Part shown: positions 55,687-63,172 of the stretch, in pieces
Numbering within the stretch: position 1 is the first letter of the stretch
Layout: every line of letters begins with the position of its first letter
Source: Bradyrhizobium sp. Ec3.3
GTDB taxonomy: Bacteria > Pseudomonadota > Alphaproteobacteria > Rhizobiales > Xanthobacteraceae
Length of the DNA stretch: 64,000 bases
NCBI RefSeq assembly: GCF_000472925.1
Contig: NZ_AXAS01000045.1
Coordinates: 1-64,000 of the forward strand
Direction of reading: 5' to 3'
The notes under the pieces: generated by a model
What the model was told of the DNA's origin: nothing
Database searches by the model: none
What the model saw: only the letters and a program-made list of their open reading frames with translations
Program-made: the position numbers and the translations under genes

Positions 55687-56440
55687 ACCACGGACGCCCC
55701 GTCTCCATAACGTTCACTCCGCCGACCCCCTCAATCAACACTTGTGCTGTATCTTGGAAAACGGCCTTTAGTTTATCCTCGTATTTCAACAAATTCGGCA
55801 CAAATACAGCAGCAAATGCGACCGGCAATGCAATCTCATTCAATGCCAAAAACAAGCCGCCTTCTTGGTACGCCGGAGCTGTTGTCGCTCTCCCGACAGA
55901 ATTGTGAGCTTGTGGCATGCTGTTTGGATCGGCGTGAATAGAGTAGCCTGAGAGCATAGCGTATCTCTTCTCGTCAACAGGGACAGGTGCGTTCAGCCGC
56001 TCAAGTGCTAATCGGACTTTTACTGCGGAGAACTCGCGGCGACGTTGCTTCTCGTCGATCGTTTTCCAAGTCTCTAGTTGCGTTGGGTCAGCTACAAACA
56101 ACGACAACAAATTCGCTATTTCTCCCAAAGTACGAGCTCCGGACAACGCCTGATCATAGTAACCTCGTCTCGCCGCGGAGATAGCCGCGTACGCTGAGTT
56201 CGCGGTGCGGCCTAAGAGGTATTCGAGCCGATGATCGCCTTTCGCGCAACCCCACCAACATGCGGCCGAGCAGTCCAGCAACGCTAACGTCATGCTTAAT
56301 GCTTCGTAGCATTGTGGCAAGCGTTTTCCGAGTTGAGGCAAACGCTCAGTTGTTATCTTCGAACAGGCATCTTCCCTTTCGGTGATGCTGTCTAGAAATG
56401 TTATACCAGTAAGGTCGTTAGGAAGCTGCGACACTTTCAC
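55673..56440 (-). CDS. Unknown protein, helical, in the defence cluster
   Basis: A 255-residue protein without signal peptide or recognised domain. It is Ala/Leu-rich and mainly helical: LSMTLALLDCSAACWWGC, RTANSAYAAISAARRGYYDQ, LSGARTLGEIANLLSLFVAD. The Ala-rich helical middle is reminiscent of HEPN or AbiV-type proteins, but I see no R-x4-6-H motif, so I do not claim it. Its 3' end overlaps the nuclease gene tail-to-tail by 14 bases. GC content is lower than in the Wadjet or DISARM genes. Confidence 0.6.
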   Translation of the reverse strand: MKVSQLPNDLTGITFLDSITEREDACSKITTERLPQLGKRLPQCYEALSMTLALLDCSAACWWGCAKGDHRLEYLLGRTANSAYAAISAARRGYYDQALSGARTLGEIANLLSLFVADPTQLETWKTIDEKQRRREFSAVKVRLALERLNAPVPVDEKRYAMLSGYSIHADPNSMPQAHNSVGRATTAPAYQEGGLFLALNEIALPVAFAAVFVPNLLKYEDKLKAVFQDTAQVLIEGVGGVNVMETGRPWFKLH

Positions 56441-56501
56441 TCCTATCGAACTGCCTCAATCTTTCGGGCACCATATGGCCTTGCGGGGGAGCAGGTCATC
56501 A

Positions 56502-57167
56502 TCACGTAAGCGGCCGCCCGCCGCTACTACGTCCAGCATTCATTTTGCGCAGGGCGCGCATAGTCTCAGTGCGCGTGTGCCTCAGTCCGCTGTCCCTAGC
56601 GCCGCGGTTTGTACCGGTTCGTGACGAGGTTCGAGAGCACGCGGCGGGGTCTTGTGGCACGGCTAACCGCTCCCGCCGCCGCTGTCGTGAGGCGCGTCGC
56701 TGCGCCACCACATCCGGCGCGTCGGGTCGCGGCTCAGCAGGATCACGGCGCGGCACCTCCCAGGGCGCTAGCCGGGGCTGTCGCCAGCGCTCCGTCGTGC
56801 CGTCGTCGTGGACGATCACGCGGAACCTCACGCCCGACTTGCGGAGCGCCCACATCGCCGCGTGCGCGGAGCGACATTCCCACCATTCGGCGCCCGCCCG
56901 CATCAGCGCCTCGCGCGTCGCCCGCTGCGATGCGCTGCATCGCCCTCCCGGCGATTTCATCTCGATACCGATTGGCTTCGTGTAATGACACCAGACCAGT
57001 GTGTCCGGAACGCCGGGTTTGACGCCACGCTTCTTGCGCATCGCGCCGGCCAGCGCACTAGGCGCGACAGGATCGGTCGCCGTGGCAAATGTGCAGGCAG
57101 GGTCGAGCCACTTGTCGAGCAAGGAGGCCAGCTTCACCTGCTGCTGCCACTCCGCGCGGCGCGCCAT
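56502..57167 (-). CDS. VRR-NUC domain nuclease
   Basis: A 221-residue protein. Residues about 45-115 are the VRR-NUC (PD-D/ExK) core: KKRGVKPGVPDTLVWCHY with the catalytic Asp, then PIGIEMKSPGGRCSASQRAT with Glu-x-Lys, then RAGAEWWECRSAHAAMWALR. The C-terminal third is Arg-rich and looks disordered. VRR-NUC proteins are structure-specific or replication-linked nucleases of phages and integrative elements. It ends a minus-strand gene group (DUF927 to VRR-NUC). Confidence 0.78.
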   Translation of the reverse strand: MARRAEWQQQVKLASLLDKWLDPACTFATATDPVAPSALAGAMRKKRGVKPGVPDTLVWCHYTKPIGIEMKSPGGRCSASQRATREALMRAGAEWWECRSAHAAMWALRKSGVRFRVIVHDDGTTERWRQPRLAPWEVPRRDPAEPRPDAPDVVAQRRASRQRRRERLAVPQDPAACSRTSSRTGTNRGARDSGLRHTRTETMRALRKMNAGRSSGGRPLT

Positions 57168-57175
57168 GGCCGGGG

Positions 57176-57481
57176 TTAGCTCGTAGCGCGCCCGTCGGCG
57201 TCGGCTTCCTCGGCGTCGCGGAACAATCCGGTTGACTTGGTTTCGCTAGAGAGAAACTCGCCGACTTCCAGCAACGTCGAAGCGGCGCGTACGCGCTGGG
57301 TGACGCTTGCGAAGCCATCGCTTCTCACAACAAAGCTCAGAAAGGCGACGGCATCAGGCCCACACTGCCGCGCCCGCTTTCGGGTCTCGGTGGCCGCCTC
57401 GGCATCGTCGCCGCGCGCCGTCCATTGAACCGCGTTGATGGTCTCGGTCAGCTTTTGTTGGTTCACTTTCAAAACGGCCAT
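57176..57481 (-). CDS. Small element-encoded protein, unknown
   Basis: A 101-residue protein (MAVLKVNQQKLTETINAVQW...) directly upstream of the VRR-NUC gene with an eight-base gap. It is helical with an Ala/Glu/Arg-rich middle and no recognised motif. Its place in the gene group and the GGAGACATG start context support it as real. Confidence 0.5.
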   Translation of the reverse strand: MAVLKVNQQKLTETINAVQWTARGDDAEAATETRKRARQCGPDAVAFLSFVVRSDGFASVTQRVRAASTLLEVGEFLSSETKSTGLFRDAEEADADGRATS

Positions 57482-57596
57482 GTCTCCTCCTTCTCCACAA
57501 AAGATCGGCCACGTTGGGTGTAGCGACGGCGCGTGTTTCGCACGCGCTCGTCGCTACAGCCCAAGCGTGCCCCATCGTCACCTGCCGACGTGCGCA

Positions 57597-57983
57597 TCAT
57601 GAGTTTGCGGGTTTAGCTGACCTCGGCCGCGCGCTGAGGCCGGCTTCGGCGATCACATCGCCGGCGATGAGGCGGCCTTGTAGCACGAGCGCGATGTTGT
57701 CACCGCCGACATCGCGGATCGCTGTCTGCGTCTTACGCAATGATTTCGCCGCGATGTCGACGGTGAGTGTGCGCTCCGGCAGGCGAATACGCAAGGTGAT
57801 GCGCGGCTTGCCCTCGGGGGCGGCGACGGCGAGCAGCTCGGTCGCATTGAGCGTGAGGCTGACCTTGAGCCGTTGAGCGGTGAGTGTGCCGGGGCGTGGC
57901 GGCAGGGTGAGCCTGCCCGGGCGTGGTGTGGCGTCATTGCGGCCGCCATCGCCGCGTCGCGCGCCGGGATCAAAAATGCTCAT
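57597..57983 (-). CDS. Small element-encoded protein, beta-rich, unknown
   Basis: A 128-residue protein. The first 35 residues are Gly/Arg/Pro-rich, then LKVSLTLNATELLAVAAPEG and ITLRIRLPERTLTVDIAAKS suggest a beta-sheet domain, and ALVLQGRLIAGDVIAEAGLS a final strand and helix. No family recognised. It overlaps the upstream gene's stop by four bases (ATGA). Confidence 0.5.
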   Translation of the reverse strand: MSIFDPGARRGDGGRNDATPRPGRLTLPPRPGTLTAQRLKVSLTLNATELLAVAAPEGKPRITLRIRLPERTLTVDIAAKSLRKTQTAIRDVGGDNIALVLQGRLIAGDVIAEAGLSARPRSAKPANS

Positions 57984-58522
57984 GGCTTTCGCTCCTCCAT
58001 CGGCTGGCTTCCCGGGAACACGACTTGCATCACGCGCTCGAACTCGATCGCAATGAACTCGGGGAATACGCCAAGCTCCGCCAGTCGCCGGCGCAGGTCG
58101 CGGTCAAGAGCAGCCTGATCGAGCCCGATGCCGAGGCGGCGGCGGTCGCCTTCCTGCTCGTACCAGCGGGCAAGATCGCGGATCGTGTATTGGCTTAAGC
58201 CCCACTCGTCTGGCTGGGCCGGCGGCTCGGGCTCGGCCGCGGGCCTCGCTGCAGCTAGAACTTTTCCAGTGGTTACAGTGGTTACGGTGGTTACAGGTTT
58301 GGAAAGGCGAGGGTTCTCTGTAACCATTGCATTTTCGGCACTGGTTACACTGGTTACAGCAGGTCCGCGTTGTAACCACTGTAACCAGTCGCACGGAACG
58401 CACTGGTTACAGGAAACCCCAGGCTTTTCAGCATTGTAACCACTGTAACCAGTGTAACCACCAGAATTGGCAGAGCTTGAACCGAAACGCGCGGCCAACC
58501 GGCGCAAAGCATCACTCGCCAT
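57980..58522 (-). CDS. Element protein whose coding sequence contains the GGTTAC site array
   Basis: A 180-residue frame. Residues about 20-85 are encoded by an array of GGTTAC/GTAACC sites and read as odd Thr/Val and Cys/Gln/Trp-rich peptides (GYTGYSGYNAE, SKPVTTVTTVTTG). Residues 100-180 look like an ordinary helical domain (LSQYTIRDLARWYEQEGDRR, LGVFPEFIAIEFERVMQVVF). It ends in an ATGA overlap with the next gene. Either the array is carried within a real gene, or the true gene starts later and the array is its upstream regulatory or origin DNA. Function unknown. Confidence 0.5.
   Translation of the reverse strand: MASDALRRLAARFGSSSANSGGYTGYSGYNAEKPGVSCNQCVPCDWLQWLQRGPAVTSVTSAENAMVTENPRLSKPVTTVTTVTTGKVLAAARPAAEPEPPAQPDEWGLSQYTIRDLARWYEQEGDRRRLGIGLDQAALDRDLRRRLAELGVFPEFIAIEFERVMQVVFPGSQPMEERKP
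58271..58459. repeat. Symmetric array of twelve GGTTAC/GTAACC sites (iteron-like)
   Basis: GGTTAC starts at 58271, 58280, 58289, 58343, 58352 and 58405. Its complement GTAACC starts at 58320, 58372, 58381, 58436, 58445 and 58454. Within each block the spacing is exactly 9 bp, giving a TGGTTACAG-like unit. The order of orientations (+++-++--+---) is its own reverse complement, and the positions are symmetric about 58365. This is too ordered for chance. It fits a binding array for a multimeric protein such as a replication initiator or excision factor of the surrounding element. Confidence 0.9.
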
Positions 58523-58607
58523 CGTCGCCGCCTTCTAAGATCGTGCCGGAGATTACGTAGACGCGAACCGGGCCGTGACCTTCAATGCGTTGCAGGGCCT
58601 GTCGGCG

Positions 58608-59510
58608 TCAATCGCCGCCGCGCAGCAGGAAGCCTGCCTCGTCCACCGCCTTGGCCGCGCGCGCGGCGTTCAGTCCACGACAAACCTCGTCCCGCCAGCA
58701 GTCCGCGGTGATCAAATACTCGCGTTTGCCAGCTATTAGCTGCGTCCAGCCTGCCCGGTTGATGACGCGCTGCTCCTTCGGGCGGTCGTCGTCATCGTCG
58801 TCGTCGATGCGCTCGAAGCGCGATGCACCATGTGCGGCGATGAAGGCGCGGACCTGCTTCAGCGCCCGCATGTCCTCGCCTGCACCAGCACCGCCGCGCG
58901 CGTCCAGCCAAGCCTTGATGCAGGCGCCTACCCTATTCAGTGCTTCTCCCTCGGGCCAGCCGGTGATGCCGTAAGCAGTGGCTAATTCGCCGGCGGCGGC
59001 GGTCACCGCCAACCGCTTAGCGACACTGCGCACCTGGCCGTCGGCACCCGGCCGGACATGCTCGTCCAAAAACCGTTGGCAGAGTGCACGCAGCGTAGAA
59101 ACCAGCGCGTCTGGATCGGCGCCCCGTTCACGCGCAAGCTGTTCCAGATAGGCCCGCCCGGCCGTGCCGCAGTATGTGTGTGACGCCGCGCTCAGATGGT
59201 CGGAGAGCGCCGCGCCGGATGAAAAGCCATGCAGGGTTTGCCAGACGCCCCGTCCACCCCCGGCATCTGCCGCCAGTCCGATCATGCGCACGTCCTGACC
59301 GGCGCGCACGCGCTGGCCTGCCTCGAGTAGTTTCGCTTCCAGGCTAATTTCGCCGGTAGATAGGAACAGCGTGCGCCAGTTACGCTGCCGGCGAGAGCCG
59401 CCCTCGCGGTTCGCCCGCGCCTTGCCGGCGTTGTTGGCTAGCATGTAGACGACTTGGTCCATTTCGCGAGCATTCGCCTGCGAAATCTCGTCGAGGGTCA
59501 GTGCTTGCAT
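58608..59510 (-). CDS. C-terminal part of a DUF927 helicase/primase-like protein (5'-truncated)
   Basis: A 300-residue remainder. It begins in the middle of the family's ATPase region: LTLDEISQANAREMDQVVYM corresponds to the Walker B segment, and MLANNAGKARANREG to the next helix. The Walker A part is missing, with the frame running upstream into unrelated sequence near 59520. The C-terminal half includes GITGWPEGEALNRVGACIKA and an acidic run of seven Asp (RIDDDDDDDR). DUF927 proteins are replication helicase-like enzymes of phages and integrative elements. As the front is lost, the element can probably no longer replicate. Confidence 0.65.
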   Translation of the reverse strand: MQALTLDEISQANAREMDQVVYMLANNAGKARANREGGSRRQRNWRTLFLSTGEISLEAKLLEAGQRVRAGQDVRMIGLAADAGGGRGVWQTLHGFSSGAALSDHLSAASHTYCGTAGRAYLEQLARERGADPDALVSTLRALCQRFLDEHVRPGADGQVRSVAKRLAVTAAAGELATAYGITGWPEGEALNRVGACIKAWLDARGGAGAGEDMRALKQVRAFIAAHGASRFERIDDDDDDDRPKEQRVINRAGWTQLIAGKREYLITADCWRDEVCRGLNAARAAKAVDEAGFLLRGGD

Positions 59511-59605
59511 TCGCCAAACGGCAAAATACCCGGCAATTTCAAGGATTACTTCTTATATAAACCATTGATTCTAATACATTATAAGCGACACAGAAAGCGG
59601 CAAAA

Positions 59606-60510
59606 TTGGCCTTTCCCACCACTATGGAGCCCCTCCTCCCCGAGGAAAACAAGGGCCTTTCCGACCTCGCAACTGACTTGGTTGCCAAGAGCAACGCTTT
59701 GGCTGGCCGCCTGCACCCCGTTAATCCAGCAGGGAATCGGCGACCTCGTCCGGTCGATGAACTGTTACTACAGCAACCTCATCGAGGGGCATCATACCCA
59801 CCCGATCGACATCGACCGCGCGCTGGCAGGTGACTACAGCGCCGAACCCAAGAAGCGCAATCTTCAGCTTGAGCCCGCGCGCACATTGATGTGCAGCGGA
59901 AGATAGACCTTGGACGAGCCCCCTCCCCCTCGACATCAAAGGGGTTCGTCCTTTGGGTCCATAAGGAATTCTGCCAACAACTGCCTCCCGAAGGAAGAGA
60001 AGGTCATTCCCGGCGACTTGGGACAGATCCACGTCGAGGTCGGTCACCACTTCGCCCCGGCTCCCGATGATCTCGGCCCTTTGCTTGACCGCTTCGCTTC
60101 CGCTTACGACAATGAGAAGCTGCCCAAGATCGAGCGCATCATCGGAGTTGCGGCTTCACACAACAGGCTACTGTGGATTCAACCGTTCGCGGATGGCAAC
60201 GGACGCGTGGCACGGCTGTTCTCGCACGCCTTCCTCAAAGTACTTGGTATCGGCTCCAGCCTCTGGTCAGTCTCGCGTGGCCTGGCTCGCGCCGTCGACA
60301 AGTACAAGGCAGCGCTTCAAGCCGCCGACGAGCCCGCCGTGGAGACCTCGACGGTCGGGGTAACCTGACTCAGGCTGGCGTAATAGAGTTCTGCACGTTC
60401 TTCCTCACAAGCTGCGTGGACCAGGTGGTCTTCATGGAGTCGCTGTTCGCGCCCGCTGAACTCCAGCGACGTATGGAGATCTGGTGCGAAAAGGAAACGC
60501 GCGCCGATCG
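59606..60510 (+). pseudogene. Fic-domain protein, frameshifted, catalytic His lost
   Basis: Pieces in three frames form one Fic protein. The first is MAFPTTMEPLLPEENKGLSD and LIQQGIGDLVRSMNCYYSNL with IEGHHTHPIDIDRAL. The second is VIPGDLGQIHVEVGHHFAPA. The third has the core NRLLWIQPFADGNGRVARLF. In the Fic motif H-x-F-x-D-G-N-G-R the His is replaced by Gln (codon caa where cac is expected). The end GVIEFCTFFLTSCVDQVVFM and IWCEKE is in yet another frame. Fic enzymes usually transfer AMP to target proteins. This copy is inactive. It joins abruptly to a serine recombinase remnant at about 60505. Confidence 0.8.
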
Positions 60511-60943
60511 CTCCAGCGGGATTTGGATCGAGCGATCCAAGCTATCCTGGATGGTGTCCCCGGCGCTCAGCTCAAGGATAAGATTGGTGGTCTTGAAGCC
60601 CAAGGCAGAACTGACCTAGCTGCTGGCAAACGTGGAGGAGCGACCGCCCCTCCTGCATCCGAACATGGCGGAGATCTACCGCCAACGGATCGCTGCGCTC
60701 TATGAGAGCCTGCACAGCGAGGACGACAAGGCCGAGGCGGCTGAAGTGACGCTTGTGCCTGACGAGGCCGAGCTGGCGATCGTGCCGCGCGGCGACGTGG
60801 CCGCGATCCTCCGGTTCGCTGCGAACAAGAAAAACCCCGACGTCCCTTTCGGAAGCCGAGGTTTTGAGCGTCTTGCTTTCGCAAGAGAATCGTTGGTTGC
60901 GGGTGGCACAACCACCGATACCGACATTCGCTTCAGGTTGTGA
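60505..60943 (+). pseudogene. C-terminal remnant of a large serine recombinase
   Basis: Starting at SLQRDLDRAIQAILDGVPGA in one frame, then LLHPNMAEIYRQRIAALYES in the next, followed by LVPDEAELAIVPRGDVAAIL with RFAANKK, and ending in GTTTDTDIRFRL at 60943. These are the coiled-coil and tail segments that follow the zinc ribbon of rhizobial serine recombinases. Two frameshifts are needed. The catalytic domain is absent. Confidence 0.7.
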
Positions 60944-61148
60944 TCTGAGCAGACAGTAGGCCTTGGACATATAGTCCGCTTCCGAAACTGGTTGATATTT
61001 CGATCCAAATCCCCCGGCTTGGGCAGGTTTTGCGCTCGTTGCAATCGGATGCGCACTTTTAGTGCTGAACCGCTTCATAGTGGAACGCTGCGCCGCTTAG
61101 AGAAGGTGATAGACCAGCGGCCGGCGCGAGATCGCGAGGGATGCCGCC

Positions 61149-61247
61149 TATGCGCCAAATCCGATAATTCACTTTTATGTAATCTAGCACATAATTCGGC
61201 TTTATGCGCCAAATCCGATATTGTGATTTTATCGGATTTGACGCATA
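61149..61247 (+). promoter_or_regulatory. hipBA operator array
   Basis: An 18-bp box TATGCGCCAAATCCGATA occurs at 61149-61166 and again, identical, at 61203-61220. Its inverted form TATCGGATTTGACGCATA (one mismatch) lies at 61230-61247, just upstream of hipB (ATG 61266). Copies two and three form a palindrome with a nine-base centre. HipB-type regulators bind such sites as dimers and repress their own operon, so this is the likely autoregulatory operator. Confidence 0.8.
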
Positions 61248-61265
61248 CAGAGGTCGGAGAAACTC

Positions 61266-61517
61266 ATGACCGACTTAGCAAGGACACCACAGCAGATAGG
61301 CAATCTGGTACGCCGCGCCCGCAAAAAGCGCGACCTCAGTCAGACGCAACTCGGCGACCGCGCGGGAGTGCGGCAAGAGACCATCTCCCTGATCGAGACC
61401 GGCAATCCGGCGGCAAGGCTGGAGACCATCCTCGTCGTTCTCGCCGCTCTCGACCTTGAATTCAGGATTGTGACCCGCGGCAAAGCCAGCCCCGCGGACA
61501 TTGAGGACGTCTTCTGA
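61266..61517 (+). CDS. hipB: HipB-type antitoxin, XRE helix-turn-helix
   Basis: An 83-residue protein with a GGAG ribosome binding site eight bases upstream. The Cro/XRE helix-turn-helix is in LSQTQLGDRAGVRQETISLI with ETGNPAARLETILVVLAALD following. The C-terminus (FRIVTRGKASPADIEDVF) is the tail that in known systems contacts HipA. It should bind the inverted boxes upstream. It overlaps hipA by one base (TGATG), so the toxin is made only with the antitoxin. Confidence 0.93.
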   Translation: MTDLARTPQQIGNLVRRARKKRDLSQTQLGDRAGVRQETISLIETGNPAARLETILVVLAALDLEFRIVTRGKASPADIEDVF

Positions 61518-62830
61518 TGGCGCGCCGCCCTCGCCATGAGCCGCTGCGTGTGCTCATCAACGACCGCCTTGTCGGCCGCCTTAGTAAGGCGGCAACTGGC
61601 GCTATTGAATTCCGGTACGAGGACGACTGGCTCGGGTGGGAGCATGCCCTACCCGTCTCGGTCTCGCTACCGCTGCGCGAGGATGCCTTCCGCGGTGAAA
61701 CCGTCGCGGCTGTCTTCGATAATCTGCTCCCCGACTCTGATGCGCTGCGCCGCCGTGTGGCGCAAAAGGTCGGTGCCGCCGGGACTGACGCCTACCGCCT
61801 GCTCGCGGCCATAGGCAGGGATTGCGTCGGCGCTCTGCAATTCGTCGGCGACAACGAAGATGGTCGCCATGGCGATGGTCACACTGTCGCCGGCGAGGTC
61901 GTCGACGACGAGGCGATCGAAAAGCTTCTCAAAGGGCTTGCCCAGGCTCCGCTCGGGCTGACGCGCGATGATGATTTCCGGATTTCTGTGGCAGGCGCGC
62001 AGGAGAAGACGGCGCTCCTGCAGCATGGCAGCAACTGGCTCAAGCCGCACGGCACCACTCCGACAACTCATATTTTCAAGACGCAGATAGGGGAGTTGCC
62101 GAACGGCATCGATCTCTCGAACAGCGTCGAGAATGAATATTACTGTCTCAAGTTAGCAGAGTCTTTCGGTCTTCCAGTGAACAGGGCGGAGATCACGACC
62201 TTCGGCAAGACGACGGCACTGGTAATCGAGCGCTTTGATCGGAGATGGACGAGAGATGGCCGTCTGCTCCGCCTGCCGCAGGAAGATTGCTGTCAGGCCC
62301 TATCAGTCCCACCCACGCGCAAATATCAGAGCGACGGCGGCCCCGGTATGGTAAAGCTTCTTAATCTGCTCAAAGGTAGCGACACGCCAGCCGATGATCA
62401 GGCGACGCTGCTCAGGGCGCAACTTTTCTTCTGGCTAATTGGCGCAACCGACGGCCATGCGAAGAATTTCAGCATCTTCCTTTCGCCCGGCGGCGGCTAC
62501 CACCTGACACCGCTCTACGACGTGCTCACGGCACAACCTAGCCTCGACACCGGCCAAATCCAACGCAAACAGATGAAGCTCGCAATGTCTGTGGGGACAA
62601 ACAACCACCACAGAATTGGCGAAGTGCAGGGCCGGCATTTCGTGCAGACGGGCGAAGCAGCGGGCGTACCGAAAAAGCTGGTACAGGACTCAATCGAAGT
62701 AGTAGCTGCCACCGCTGAAGTTGCTTTCGCCAAAATCGAAGGCGAGCTGCCAAAGGGATTTCCAGAGGCAATTCACGCTTCCGTGAAAGCCGCCGCTATG
62801 CAGCGCATGGGTACATTGAAAGTGCGATAG
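61517..62830 (+). CDS. hipA: HipA-type toxin, serine/threonine kinase
   Basis: A 437-residue protein of standard HipA length. The N-terminal subdomain has VLINDRLVGRLSKAATGAIE and EFRYEDDWLGWE. The ATP-binding loop is ISVAGAQEKTALLQHGSNWL (about residue 155). The catalytic segment is LIGATDGHAKNFSIFLSPGG (about 305, catalytic Asp), followed by PLYDVLTA with the metal-binding Asp. Classical HipA phosphorylates glutamyl-tRNA synthetase and causes growth arrest; the target here is not known. All kinase residues are intact. The gene is coupled to hipB. Confidence 0.93.
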   Translation: MARRPRHEPLRVLINDRLVGRLSKAATGAIEFRYEDDWLGWEHALPVSVSLPLREDAFRGETVAAVFDNLLPDSDALRRRVAQKVGAAGTDAYRLLAAIGRDCVGALQFVGDNEDGRHGDGHTVAGEVVDDEAIEKLLKGLAQAPLGLTRDDDFRISVAGAQEKTALLQHGSNWLKPHGTTPTTHIFKTQIGELPNGIDLSNSVENEYYCLKLAESFGLPVNRAEITTFGKTTALVIERFDRRWTRDGRLLRLPQEDCCQALSVPPTRKYQSDGGPGMVKLLNLLKGSDTPADDQATLLRAQLFFWLIGATDGHAKNFSIFLSPGGGYHLTPLYDVLTAQPSLDTGQIQRKQMKLAMSVGTNNHHRIGEVQGRHFVQTGEAAGVPKKLVQDSIEVVAATAEVAFAKIEGELPKGFPEAIHASVKAAAMQRMGTLKVR

Positions 62831-63172
62831 CGAGCACTGCGGTACAGATTGACGACATCATCGAGATCACATGGCCGCGTGTGCTCGGCCCGCGCCCTGA
62901 ATTTTTCGGCGAAGGCTTCGACATGGTCATAGGCGAGCACCTCGGTCCCATCTTGCATCGGAATAGGGATGGAAGATTTCGACGATCTCGGGCGGCAGCA
63001 TCTGCTTGTCGAGGCCGAGATCGGCCACCGGCTTCTTCAGGGCCGGGGAATCGATGCGAAAAACTCTAGCCAAAAATGGTCCAGTTTGCCGGCCTCAGAT
63101 CACGCTCTATCGCCGTAACTACTTTCCGCTCCAGAGCTCCTTTCGCTCAGTTACTGACGTCTGCTCGACCGG
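62831..63172. other. Region between hipA and the integrase gene
   Basis: A minus-strand frame reads ALKKPVADLGLDKQMLPPEI with VEIFHPYSDARW and is probably a scrap of a decayed gene; the next frame reads MQDGTEVLAYDHVEAF. No family is assigned. No att-type repeat of the tRNA-Ser 3' end is present. Confidence 0.35.

Noticed and set aside
58271..58459. CRISPR-like repeat array
   Set aside because: Units are 6-9 bp, occur in both orientations and have no 30-40 bp spacers, so it is an iteron-type array and not CRISPR.
59010..59300. tRNA-like or attachment-site duplication near the DUF927 gene
   Set aside because: No stem-loop set or match to the tRNA-Ser 3' end was found on inspection.
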